A DNA stretch of 52,265 bases from Porodaedalea pini (taxonomy: Eukaryota; Basidiomycota; Agaricomycetes; Hymenochaetales; Hymenochaetaceae): contig NBAY01000146.1 in assembly GCA_002794775.1 (NCBI GenBank), forward strand, positions 1 to 52,265. The letters run 5' to 3'. A program made the position numbers and the translations under genes. Below are positions 10,931 through 22,740 of this stretch, piece by piece. A model generated the notes under the pieces. It ran no database searches, had not been told where the DNA came from, and saw only the letters and a program-made list of their open reading frames with translations. Every line of letters starts with the position of its first letter. The stretch's first letter is position 1.

Positions 10931-13900
10931 ATGTCTCTGCAGCAGCAGCCTCAGAACAACCCAACGTTGCACGATGGTCCCGATCGACAGCACAGATTCC
11001 TTCACTTGAGAGGTTAGCAGAGCTCCTTGGGACTCTGTGTGCCCGCCCTGACCATTCGCGCAGGAATTGATGTCGATTTTGCTCGCGCACGCCCGGACTC
11101 GAAGCTTGAAATCAAGTTCAAGGACGAGTCAGGCATCAAATACAAGTCCACCGTCTTCAAGAAGGCAGAGCCGTTGCACTGGGAATGTGACATGTACGTG
11201 ATTGTGATCTGCATGGTCCACTAGAGCTGACTTTTTGCAAAGCTTTGTCAAGTTCCTATCTGCGGCTGTTATAGAGGTTCAAAAGCCGCATAGTAACCTT
11301 CAGGGTAACAGACTGGTTGCTGCATTTCGCTTGGAACTAAATGCAGTTGAACTGGTAGATGATAAGATAGTCGAACAGAAGGGTATGTATGTCCTTTTGT
11401 AGAATGATGTGGAGAAAAACTGACGGCATCTTCAGATCAAGACTCTGGTATCAACATCAAGTTTCTGTTTGGAAAGTTGAAGCCTGTAAGAGAAATAAGC
11501 ACTAGCTCATATTGAGAAGAACGTCTGATATCCTGCTTTTTAGAACTTAGAGGTTACGCGCCTACTCGCTGATAAGGCTGTCTCGGCTCTCGCAACGAAG
11601 GTATCCATGCTGGATAAACTCGACCAGGTTTTTAAATTCCTGGATCTCGTGGCGAAATTTGGACATGACGCAGCTCAGGTGAGAGTTCAACCTAACCCCT
11701 TCGTCCGAACTCCATCTCACGCAAAGCCAAATAGCTGAATCCCGCCGCACAAGCTGCTGTCTCCAGTGTTACCAGAGCTTTCAAGGTCTGATATTTCCTA
11801 AATTTATTGATTTATGTTGACATTCGCAAACACAGAAATTCCAGGAGATTCCGAGATGTCACCAGGAGCTCGTCTTTATCATGGATGATATGACGTCAAT
11901 GTTACCTGTGATGAAGCCTGCTCTCGAGCGCGTCACGGATGTTGAAGCTCAAGGTCTCCTGCAGAACTTCGTTGACCTTGTTAAGCGTTTGTCACTGGAG
12001 TTGATCGAGTACTCTTCTCAATCCCCATTAGGTAAGAAATTAATTGCTGCCTGCTCGCATTATATTTACTTCTGGTACGCAGAATTTATATTTCGGAACT
12101 GGTATAAGTCTAAGAAGGACGAAACTGATAAGCTGAAGTATCAGTTGTTACAAGTGAAGCTCAACTTGGGCCTTAGTATGGATGTCGATCTCAAGGGGAC
12201 TGCATCAGAGATTCGTGAGTACTTACTATTTCGAAGACCCTTTTACTTACTGTCATAATTCAGGCCTACATCAGCTTTCGGAAGCGGACGAAAAGGCCCT
12301 TGAGCGGTTGAGGCCGCCTGGAAGCAGCTCCTATGATCCGTCCCACACCTGCCTGCCAGGCACGAGAGCTCTACCTTTACAACGTATCCAGCAATGGGCG
12401 CTCTTAAGAGAATACTTCTCGCGACTTTACTGGATGTATGGCGTGGCGGGCTGTGGGAAGAGCTCTATTGCAGCATCTACGGCATCTACTCTAGATTCGC
12501 AGAATATTTTATGCGGGTCATTCTTCTGCAAGAGGGACATTCCCGAACGAAGAGATCCCATTCGACTGGTTTATTCTATGGCGTATTTCCTGGCCAGAGC
12601 ATGTACGCCTTTCAGAAAAGTCCTTTTAACAGCGCTCAAGAAAGACCCTACCATACCGGATAAGCCACTCTCAACTCTGTTCAAAGCGTTGCTTGCAGAT
12701 CGTCTTTCAGAAATTTCTCAATCCGTAGTCACCGACCCGATCGTCATTGTTTTGTATGCTCTGGACGAATGCGACGAGAACAAGACTGTTTCTTCGTTTC
12801 TTATGCGGATGGTCACCCTTGCGCCCTGGCTCAGGTTTATCGTCACGAGTCGGCCACTTCCAGATATTCGGGAAGAGCTGCAGTCATCCGGAGACTTGAC
12901 AATCTCGCGTGACCTGTTCAGTATGTCCGCATACGATGACATTCTGTCCTTCATTCGAAATGAATTTGGGCCGAAAGGAAGACTTGCTGCTCTCCGCGCC
13001 AGTGTCTCAGATGTGCAGCTCGAGGCGCTTGCAGAGATGGCTTCGGGGCTTTTCATATGGATTGCCACTGTTTTGTCGTATATCAGCCTTCGGAAGATGG
13101 GGAAACTCGTCGTCTTGAAACAGATTCTTTCATCAACTACTTCATCTGAAACTGAAAAAAAGCTCGATGCTCTATACTTGCAGGTGCTCAATAGTGCCGC
13201 AGCATCGGAAGACTCTAGGGCCAACAAGGACGCAATCCGGTTGATCATCGGTCTTGTTTTTGTGACTTCGAGGAACAGGCCGCTCCCAGCCAACGCGCTG
13301 TATGCTTTCATCCCGTCAGAATTGGGCGTGTTGCCATGCGAGTTGGAGTCTGTACTGCACGATTTAGGATCTGTGATTGTGGCAGATTCGCGGACAGATG
13401 CCATTCGAGTTTGTCATCCGTCATTCCTTGACTTCATCGGAAGCCAGGCAAGGTCCGGGAACTTCTGGATGGAAACGGCAGAATTAGACACGATCATGGC
13501 GAGGAGATGCTTCGAAATCATGATGGCTGGGCTCAAGTTTAATATTTGTGAATTGGAATCCTCGTATCTTCCCAACAGTGATGTGGACGATCTCGGAGAA
13601 CGCGTAGCTCGATGCATTCCTCGGGAACTACAGTACAGCTGTCTCTACTGGATGAACCACTTGTCCGGATCCGAAGTTGGTTATCCATCTGAGGAGTCGG
13701 TATCGCAGATGCTACGCAATTTGCTGTGCCAAACAACGTCGATGTACTGGCTGGAGGCTTTAAGCCTGATGTCGGAACTCAAAGCAGCGACGGTCATTCT
13801 TCACAAATTTCCAGATTTTCAAAAGGTTAGTGATTGTATAATGTATCTACATATAAAATTTCTGACTGCGTGCAAAGCGCTTGAAGACTGATGCGGAGCT

Positions 13901-15843
13901 CTGTGATAGAATCTCGGACCTGTATCGATTTGTAATGGCCTTTCACGAAGGGATGGCGACCAGCGCACCGCACATATACATCTCGGCGTTGCTCTGGGCG
14001 CCATCTGAGTCCATGATCGCGAAGTTGCAGTGCCTGAAATTCAATAGTCAGCAATGTGTCCTAGAAGGACGTAACAAGTATTGGCCCATTAGTCTACAGA
14101 CAATCTCTTTGGATTCCATTGTGGACTGCGTTGCGTACTCTCCAGAAGGACGTCACATTGTCTCTGGGTCTGGCGACTTCACCATTCGTATCTGGGATGC
14201 TCATAGCGGTGTCGCAGTCGGCGAACCCCTTCGAGGACATAGTGACTGCGTCAATTGCGTGGCATACTCTCTAGATGGACGTCACATCGTCTCCGGCTCT
14301 TTCGACAAGACCATTCGTATCTGGGATGCCCATAGCGGCATCGCAGTTGGTGAACCCCTTCGAGGACATAGCGACGTGGTCAATTCCGTGGCATACTCTC
14401 CAGATGGACTTCATATTGTCTCGGGGTCTGACGACTACACCATTCGTATCTGGGACACTCATAGTGGCGTCGCAGTTGGCAAACCCCTTCGAGGACATAG
14501 CAGTGGAATCAAGTGTGTCGCTTATTCTCCAGATGGACGTCACATCGTCTCTGGGTCTGGCGACTTCACCATTCGTATCTGGGATGCTCATAGTGGTGTT
14601 GCAGTTGGCGAACCACTTCGAGGACATAGTATCTGGGTTAATTCCGTGGCATACTCTCCAGATGGACGTCACATCGTCTCTGGGTCTTTTGACGAGACCA
14701 TTCGTATCTGGGATGCTCATAATGGTGTCGCAGTTGGCGAACCCCTTCAAGGACATAGTAACCGGGTCAATTCCGTGGCATACTCTCCAGATGGTCTCTG
14801 GGTCTCACGACAAGACCATTCGTATCTGGGATGCTCATTGTAGTGTCGCAGTTGGCAAACCCCTTCAAGGACATAGTAACTGGGTCAATTCCGTGGCATA
14901 CTCTCCAGATGGATGTCACATCGTCTCTGGCTCTTTCGACAAGACCATTCGTATCTGGGATGCTCATAGTGGCATTGCAGTTGGCAAACCCCTTCAAGGA
15001 CATAGTGGATGGGTCAATTCCGTGGCATACTCTCCAGATGAACGTCACATTGTCTCTGGGTCTTGCGACGAGACCATTCGTATCTGGGATACTCATAGCG
15101 GCGTCGCAGTTGGCGAACCCCTTCGAGGACATAGTGGATGGGTCAGTTCCGTGGCATACTCTCCAGATGGACGACACGTCGTCTCTGGGTCTGACGACAG
15201 GACCATTCGTATCTGGGATGCCCATAGCGGCGTCGCAGTTGGCGAACCCCTTCGAGGACATAGTGACCGCGTCAATTCCGTGGCACACTCTCCAGATGGG
15301 CGTCACATTGTCTCTGGGTTTCACGACAAGACCATTCGTATCTGGGATGCTCATAACGGCGTCGCGGTTGGAAAACCCCTTCGAGGACATAGTGGATGGA
15401 TCAGTTCCGTGGCATACTCTCCAGGTGGACGTCACATCGTCTCTGGGTCTGATGACGAGATCATCCGTGTCTGGGACGCTCAGAGCCATACTCCAATTGG
15501 TGAGTTGGCTCAGTTCCAAAGCTGCTGGTGTGCGTACTCTCCGGATGGGAAATGCTTTATATCGTGTTCTGTCAGCAGAACCTCAGCCGACGCCGAAGCA
15601 CCAGAAATTCAAACAGTTGTCTACTCACAAATTCCTCTGAATATTCCAGATGACGGATGGATCCGAACTCTGGATGGCCGCCTGTTATTGTGGGTTCCTT
15701 ACGAGTATCGAAATGGCATGTGCGATATGAGTAATGTTTGCATCCCACACAACGCGGCTGGACATTGTGTGAGGATTGACTGGGAAAAGCTGTGCCATGG
15801 AAGGACGTGGACTACTGTGAAAGTCGATCATGAAAAAGAATAG
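10931..15843 (+). pseudogene. C2-like/NACHT/WD40 STAND (NLR-like) protein, frameshifted in the WD40 array
   Basis: Exons: 10931-11012, 11064-11193, 11243-11382, 11436-11485, 11544-11678, 11735-11785, 11836-12031, 12083-12214, 12264-13825, 13878-15843. Phases agree throughout, supporting ATG 10931. Order: a C2-like N-terminal domain (exons 2-3), an amphipathic helical region (exons 5-8), NACHT with Walker A GVAGCGKSS (about 12445), Walker B VIVLYALDECD (about 12745) and FIVTSRP, a helical linker, then WD40 repeats. An 11-nt gap relative to every other repeat at 14794/14795 shifts the frame. As read, the protein ends at TGA 14841-14843 (about 1147 aa, 5.5 repeats); without the gap it would be about 1484 aa. 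The downstream frame stays open for 1 kb, so the change is recent, an alternative allele or an assembly error. Known: fungal NACHT-WD40 proteins include HET-D/HET-E non-self recognition proteins; role here is inferred. Confidence 0.85.
14113..15590 (+). repeat. WD40 array: 11 near-identical 129-nt units plus a degenerate twelfth
   Basis: Each unit encodes 43 residues following the pattern VNSVAYSPDGRHIVSGS-x-D-x-TIRIWD and then GVAVGEPLRGHS. Units begin about every 129 nt (for example GHS at 14237 and 14366). Framework residues are almost invariant, while a few positions vary freely: the two or three residues after GHS, and the two residues flanking the Asp before TIRIWD. The sixth unit lacks 11 nt. 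The last full unit diverges (IIRVWDAQSHTPIGEL) and is followed by a poorly matching repeat. Confidence 0.95.
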
Positions 15844-17598
15844 TGCTCTGAGGTATGTAGGGTTTTTGACTCGTCATGACATTTTTATCTTATGAAGCTT
15901 TGCGTTATGTACAGTGTAATATACGACTGGGTCTGACAAAAATCTAGAATTCCACTACATTGTCTTGATGTACAAAAGAGCATCTGTTTCTTGTTTGGCA
16001 TATAAACTTATTTGCCCGTAGTTGGGCGACGAGGTAGTGGTATTAGAGAGTACGGTAGCAAAGGGCAACTATCATCCTGCAGATTATTTGTGCGCACGCT
16101 ATGCTCTGGTGGGCAATGGATTCGCAGAGGATGAGAAGATATTCTGAAAAGTCTAGCAGTTATGCACAAGATTCATATGAGGCAACAAAATTATGCCGAG
16201 TCTACTACATAATTACCACGAATATCGTCTCTTTGCGCCCAAGACTAGCGCAGGTAGATTTAGTTTCCAAACTGTTATCTGACCCCGAGAATACTTGTGT
16301 TATATCATTGATTTTAGCAAGTTGAAGTATGTGTGAATAGACATGCTGCTACACGTTATTCCTTGGCATCGTATGCGTCCCATACATGGTGTGAGCTCAG
16401 CAGCGTGCTGAACAGCGGTTTACTTGTATATGCAGGTGCCCAAAAATTAATGGAAGATGGTTTGTCTACGAGCATGACGAACATGAATGCGAGTTTCTGA
16501 CATGAAACCATAAGAGAAACATGTTCCAACTGGAAGACGATGGGTAGATGGTGTTCGTGGAGCATTTATGCTCCACCTGCCGAGCAGGAATGGCAACGCG
16601 CCTCTCAAGCTGAATGTTGTGTACTGAGAGCCTTGAGCGTGAATGAATTCACATCTGCGAAGTTGTCAGAGTCGTTCGCTGCCCAGCTAAGGTCTTGTTT
16701 TCTGTAGAAATGCCTAGCAAAGCTCATTCGCACCTATTAGCTTTTCTTCGAGTGTCGTGCGCGGACCTCTGCCTCTATTTATCGACAACGATCATATCGG
16801 ATTCTTCACCAACCGTATTAATACGAGTCTTTTCTCAAGCGTCTTCTCAGCAGGAAGTCACTTCGCGATGATGCCAAGAATGAGTGCGAAAGTGAACTGG
16901 AATAGGCGAGCGGTGTGAGCCGCAGACGTAGACAAACTGTTGGTCAAGGGCTTCATAGAATGGTTTGAGGGCCGAACTTGAAGCGAGGATAGAGGAACGG
17001 TCCGGTCTTCTCCAGACTCGCATGGGCCAAGTGAGTCGTGCCCGCTCCTAGTAGTAGTTCAACACAAAATTTCACCAATCATTCCATATGTTAAATTCGA
17101 GAAAGAGAACCGATGTTGGTCGAAATCTGTCAGAAGGTCAGTCTGAAGAAGGAGGAGGTACTTTCGGCGAATTACGCGCGCGACGCGTTGTTTGAATATG
17201 TTTGTGTCCATCGAGCCTGATAAATCCGCAAATTCCACCTTTTTTCTTGCCTTCACGCCATCATCCTTATCACCCTCACCATTCTGTGACACTGCGGTGG
17301 GGTCATTTTTACTTTGGCGTAGAGGAATCTATAGCTTCGCTTTCGCTAGCAGCACTAGCTTGTCCTGTACGGGCCATGACGGTCTTCTAGATAGTGGTGA
17401 AAGCTACATCCATGTTTAACGGAGAATAAGTTTAAATTTGTTCCTGCTATTCTTACATATCTACGAGACGAAAACAATTTTTGAGTACGGTGTTACAGTC
17501 CAATTTTGAGTGCAGAAAAATAAGAGTGAAACGGTCGGTCGAAGTTGTCAACTAGTAGGTCGACGCATGCCAAGTTGTGTCGCTTGCTCTCAACTACC
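15844..17598. other. Gene-poor interval after the NACHT-WD40 gene
   Basis: Only short unconnected open frames occur, none with a recognisable domain. A perfect 9-bp inverted repeat with a TT loop lies at 16557-16576. I see no tRNA or transposon ends. Confidence 0.5.
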
Positions 17599-18657
17599 AT
17601 GAACGGCACGACGGCCAACTTGCACGACATGCAGCCGAATGACGATGGAAAGCGAAAGGTCCCTCGTTGGCTGCCAGTTTCACTCGTACGTCTCTTAAAA
17701 GTGAAAGAATGAATTCGAATGTCTGACCTTACACATTCCGGGGAGCCAGCTTGCGTTGACGACCGTAGCTCTCACAGCTCCCGCTGTACTGCTTTGGCGC
17801 CAAAAGCAAGCGCTTGGACCGCAAACATCGCTACCCTTCGGCAGGAAACAACATATCTCAGCTTCTCCGGCGCGTCGACGGCCAGTGACTGGCTCGGGCT
17901 GGGCTCAGACGGAAGCGAATGCAAGACCACCGGCGTCTTCAAGTAATGCCTCGACTTCCTCAACGCCACCTCCGCGGCGCGCATCTTCTCGCACTAACAT
18001 AATCAGCGTCGGTTCAGCTCCAACTCGAAAGTCTGTGACCTCAAAGACCGCGCAGAAACCGATCCCGGAGGCGTCCGTGTCTCTATTCGATGGCCCACTT
18101 ATATCTTTAGGCGCGCTAGGACTTGCGACGGGAGCAGTTGGAGTAGCTGCAGCACTTGGCGTATGGGGAGTTCAGCGGTCGTTGAGGGTTGAAAGTGTGC
18201 GTAACTCCTTGAAAGCATTCACCGATTTTGTCATTTCCCATTGTTTTCTGTTGTTTCTTCCTCATGCTTGTCTATAGATTGCTCTTTTCTTTCCGATGCT
18301 ATGCGTTCGAAAATGGATTGACCCATAAAATACCTACAGGTCGACGAGTTTGCAGAGCGCATCCGCCAGCTGCTCTTATCACACATGCCGGCACTTTCAC
18401 GGCGAATATATCGCTCACCTTCAGAAGATGACGGTGTTCTTCCTGGGGACTTCACACAACAGCCTGTAACTTCGAAATCTCACGAAGATAGTGAAAGAGA
18501 GCCTGCTCGCGATGAACCAGGGGAATGGACGTGGGAAGCTGCCGAGGATCGACTGCGCGCGGCCTTCGATCATGGTGGTATGGCGGAATGGGCAGAGTGC
18601 GCGATGCGTGAACTGGAGGCAGAAGGGAGGGTTGAGAGGAGGAGGCGTGGTTTGTGA
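17599..18657 (+). CDS. Conserved-looking two-TM protein of unknown function
   Basis: Three exons (17599-17685, 17750-18196, 18340-18657) close to 284 codons (283 aa). A short basic N-terminus (KRKVPRWLPVSL) leads into a hydrophobic segment at residues about 25-45. A Ser/Thr/Pro/Arg-rich stretch follows, then a Gly/Ala-rich TM segment (LGALGLATGAVGVAAALGVW, about residues 150-170). The C-terminus is charged and helical (VDEFAERIRQLLLSHMP) and ends with a Trp/Glu-rich region and a basic tail. The basic N-terminus before a membrane segment could suit an organellar membrane protein, but I do not recognise the family and assign no function. Regular splice phases argue that it is a real gene. Confidence 0.75.
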
Positions 18658-19285
18658 CTTATGCCGCAAATGCCAACGTTCTGGCAGATTGTAACGATAT
18701 TGAGCAGGACGTGTTCACGCAGGTATGTATCCTATCTTCTTTTCTTCAGCTTATTGAAGCATGCCTTACAGCCAACGCTTCTCCTCGGTCAGATGTAGCC
18801 CGCGACGACGTCGATGGATCGGACACTCCTTATAGTGAAAACTTCTCGCGCACATATCCACGATCCTTCTATGAGGGACTTGAGAATCGTGCCGAACGAT
18901 GTTGGCTTGCGCACTGCTTTTGCCACAGGACAGAAAGACAGAAGGAATCGTAATCTGCCTATCGCCGGATTTTCATATAGTCCAAATGGCTTCACAATTG
19001 TGCGAAGAAAGCAACGTCGGCTGGATCTCAATATAACGATGTGTAGACTATAAATGCTTATCTCCAGTTGCTTCACCTAAATCATTCTCGGCTTGTGCCC
19101 GCGTCAAGATTACAAGGAGAAGCAACTTAATTTGAACATATCTTCAGGCTGTTCATCCGGCTATGACATACAGTCCGGTTGGTTAGCGAGAAACAAAGGT
19201 ATAAAGATGGACCCAAATCCCCGTTTAAAGCAAGACCCTCAGTAGAGTTACTCATTAATCTTGCTTGCAATATTCCCCTCTCCTC
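18658..19285. other. Intergenic region
   Basis: Short open frames on both strands without recognisable similarity. I see no gene here. Confidence 0.4.
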
Positions 19286-19856
19286 GAAGAGCCGCAAGAT
19301 CTGTGGGACCGAGGTGTTCTGCCTTGGCTATGGCATAATGGGTATCAGTCCAGTTTATCCGAAATCGACTCCTTTGAGCGACGAAGAGCGATTCATGGTA
19401 AGCATACTGATGATTCATACTTTCCATGTACAGTACCTGATCTCAGCAAATAATATGATCCGCCGCGGATTCTTGACATAGTTACCTAAGTTACTCCAAG
19501 GGAGACCTTTCCCAGCCTCTTCGCGCTTGCCGCAGCAATACAGAAGATCGGCGACAAGAACGGTGCAACGAGCGGACAAGTCGCTTTGGCGTGGCTCCTC
19601 CCGCAAGATGACGATATCCTTCCCATTCCTGGGACTACAAGAGTCGAGGTATGGGAATGTTTGACATGCTGTTTCATGGATAGTGATGACTTTGAACGTA
19701 GCAAATGAAAGAGAATCTGGATGCTATCGATGTCGAGTTGACGGAAGAGGATGTCGCAGAGGTGCGCCGTCTTGCGGAGAATGAGGAGGCCAGCAAGCAT
19801 GGAGTGCGTATCCTGAGTCCATGCAGAAATAACTATTCGCCGATACCGTCCCTGTG
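19286..19856 (+). pseudogene. Aldo/keto reductase relic (N- and C-terminal pieces, core deleted)
   Basis: The first piece (19286-19397) encodes TEVFCLGYG and LSDEERFM. It ends at a GTAAGC donor in the same place as the first intron of the intact paralogue at 47843-49269. The second piece (19508-19648 and 19702-19856) encodes [30 protein letters not shown] and [10 protein letters not shown], matching the C-terminal part of that paralogue. Only 110 nt separate the pieces, so roughly 200 residues are gone, including the region holding the catalytic Asp, Tyr, Lys and His of the family. No in-frame ATG aligns with the paralogue's start. It cannot encode an active enzyme. Confidence 0.85.
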
Positions 19857-20593
19857 AAATGTGTGGCTAGGAGCAAGAACAGAGATTTAGGCCAGTCTGT
19901 GTTGGATGGTCATATCCTTACCGTCTGTAAAATTTCTACACTTTTCAGTGGGTAATCGCCTTGACCTTAACTCCTCTATTATTGTTACCAGCTTTTGGAG
20001 AAAGTGGCTGAAGCACTTAAACTAAAAAGTATGACATAATTCTACTGGACAAATGCAGCCAAATAACGCGTCGCGCAAGGCATGTGATTTTCGCTCTCAG
20101 CTGCACTGTATTCAATCCTTTAGGCTCTTCTTCGCTGTGCTTATCTGGGACTCCGAGTTTGTAAAACGGTGACGTTGCGGATGCCTCCTCGGAGTGCTGC
20201 CTTAGGGTATGGAGAATGATAGAGCGAACGTGATCAATGATCATACTTTCTCAGATGTGAATTCACAAGCACAAGAAAAGCACATTTCTCAGGAGTCTAG
20301 AATGGAATGAGGTCATGTTATCTCTAGCTCTGTCTACACTCGTACTGCCCTTAAGCTACGCTTAGGTCAGGGCGCTGTCATGTGTTCGTCTCAAGACTGG
20401 GGTTCTTGGCCTTCTGGCTTGTAGTCACCAACACAGTTAGTGAGAACTTCAGTGCCTCTTCGGCTTTGCAGCGAGTTCTTGGGGTCTGAATCACACGTAC
20501 TCGAAGGTGCAAGTGTCACGGGTGCCCTCTCGCAGCATATTTATTCTTTCCCTGGCCCCTCTCTTTCTGCACTCTCATCTAGGCCCACTGACG
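19857..20593. other. Intergenic region upstream of the alcohol dehydrogenase
   Basis: No coding potential that I can support; contains the promoter of the downstream gene. No clear TATA box. Confidence 0.4.
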
Positions 20594-22740
20594 ATGCGCG
20601 CAGTCGTCTGGAAAAAGGCATTTGAGGTGGTAGTCCAGGATGTGCCTAAGCCTGAACTGACCCATCCAGATGATATAATTGTGAAAGGTCTGCTCGTTTA
20701 GTGGAGCTATGTATTTTGAACGTGGTATTGATGGTGTTTCCAGTGACGACAACCGGTATATGTGGCAGGTACGAGGAAATGGAGGCAAAATACGCGAGTC
20801 GTATCTCACCTTCGTGCAAGCGACCTACACATTTACGAAGGTCGTACAATTGCGGAGGGAAATATCATCTTTGGTCATGAAAAGTTCGTATCTTTCTCAT
20901 TCAGGCTCCAATAGTCACTGCTGAAGTATTCGAAATCTTCCTCTTGCACAGCCTGGGAATAGTCCATGTAAGTACACACTATGGAAGCACTACGACTAAA
21001 CGATTCTGAATTATGTCGATTTGCAGGAGGTTGGGACGGGCGTAACTGTATGTTCTTATCATTTCGTCTTCAGCCAACAGGGAATTCATCTACATGATGA
21101 TGAAGCTGCTGCAACGAGGAGACCGCGTCGTAATGCCTTTCAATGTCTCCTGTGGGAGATGCGCCAATTGTGAGCAAGGGCGTTCCGCTTACTGTACCAT
21201 CACCAACCCGGGATCGGTAATGGATTCTATGGTCATGTACCCTTCTGCTGTTCCTGATCGATTTATTTTAGGCCTCGGCGTGCGTCATCCTAAAGCTTCC
21301 TGATAACTATATTCATAGTCGACCCTTATCCGTCGTACAGGGCATATGGGTATGATCTGCTAATGTGTACAATTTTCAGAACTAAGCGATAAATTAGCTA
21401 CGTGGGTATGGGGCCTCATCAAGGCGGCCAGGCGGTACGCGCCTCTTTCACTATACTCATTCATCTTCGTAACCATCCTCGGTCTAGGAATACATCAAAA
21501 TTCCGTTCGCAGACTACAATGCGCTCAAGCTCCCGCCCGGCACGGAGCACGAAGCGGATTTTGCGCTTCTCTCAGACATCTTTCCTACAGTGCGCCAATT
21601 ACTTCCGTCTTTTGGAATGTACTGAAGCAACTACATCAAACAAATCCCAGGGATGGCATGGCGTTCAGCTCTCTGTGTGTTCATTCGTAATCATCATTAT
21701 TTTAGACTTCTTTAACATCGAGAATCCCCGCGTCCGCTCCTTGCTCTTGTAACGGACTAGGGATTCCGACCCGGAGAATCTATAGTCATCTTCGGTGCTG
21801 GACCTGTCGGGCTCATGGCCGCGTATTCCGCCAACCTCCGTGGAGCGTCTGAGGTTTACGTCGTCGACCGCGTTCCGGAACGGTTGCAGAAGGCGAAAGA
21901 AATTGGCTGCATTCCAATTGACTTTTCTGTGAGCGACCCAGCTGAGCAGATCAAGAAGCTCAGAGGAGGGTAAGACACCGTCTCTGTGAATATGGATTGC
22001 TGCTAATACTCGGTCCGTTTGTAGTAAAGAGGTTGATCGTGGTGTTGACGGTAAGTACATGCAAATTTACTTTAGTTACCTCACGAAATCTTAGTTTATA
22101 TTTGATCGATTCAGCCGTCGGCTACCGAGCTACTGCAGCAGACGGGAGCGACAAGCCGAATGTGGTGCTGGAAGGCCTTATTGACGTAGTGCGACCGACA
22201 GGAGGCATAGGCGTCCCAGGCTTGTACTTCCCGATTGACCCTGGGGCGGCCGACTCTGCTGCGTCGAAGTGAGTTCAGCACCTGCGCGTTTGTGGCTTTT
22301 TACTTATCCCTTGTGATATTAAAGAGGATATTTGCTGTTCCCCTTCGGTAAGTAATTCTTGGGATTCCTATCTAGGAGCGAGCTGAGGCAGTCCGCTTAT
22401 TTCAAAGGAAAGTTTTTCGGTAAAGGTTTAACCATGGGAACGGGTCTGTGCGACGTGAAGGTTCGTCAACATTATGGTTGATCCTTATTACCATAGCCAA
22501 TCTCATAGGCCGTGTTTACCAGGCATACAATCGCTACCTACGTGCGTCATTCGTGTCCACTAATCAAGGACTGTACTCACTCTGTTCGTTTTGTCATTTT
22601 CAGGTGACTTGATCATCGCGGGTAAAGCGAAGCCGTCATTCGTGGTATCGCACCACCTGCCGCTCCTCGATGCGCCATTTGCGTACGAGAAGTTTGACAA
22701 GCGCGCGGATGGGTACACCAAGATTTTGCTCCACCCGTAG
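20594..22740 (+). CDS. Zinc-containing alcohol dehydrogenase, formaldehyde-dehydrogenase-like (MDR superfamily)
   Basis: Eighteen exons: 20594-20687, 20744-20768, 20821-20883, 20952-20967, 21027-21047, 21106-21216, 21272-21279, 21341-21349, 21398-21434, 21488-21589, 21651-21674, 21761-21969, 22025-22050, 22115-22268, 22325-22347, 22408-22460, 22523-22541, 22604-22740. They total 1131 nt, giving 376 aa, in frame throughout. Seen: catalytic-zinc Cys in TTTGICGSDLHIYEGR, GHE, the structural-zinc four-Cys loop CGRCANCEQGRSAYC, and a Rossmann motif (FGAGPVGLMAAYSANLRGA) with Asp in YVVDR. The layout resembles glutathione-independent formaldehyde dehydrogenases and related MDR enzymes, which oxidise alcohols or aldehyde hydrates with NAD+. 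The exact substrate is not predictable. Two exons of only 8 and 9 nt are required to keep the family motif AYGYVGMGPHQGGQA. Confidence 0.88.

Noticed and set aside
14767..15519. A 250-codon open frame on the minus strand across the WD40 array (and 14271-14756).
   Set aside because: It is a shadow of the 129-nt repeats, which keep the same antisense register open; it has no domain of its own.
14113..15590. CRISPR-like or satellite array.
   Set aside because: The 129-nt periodicity is coding, with a conserved WD40 framework; there are no spacers.
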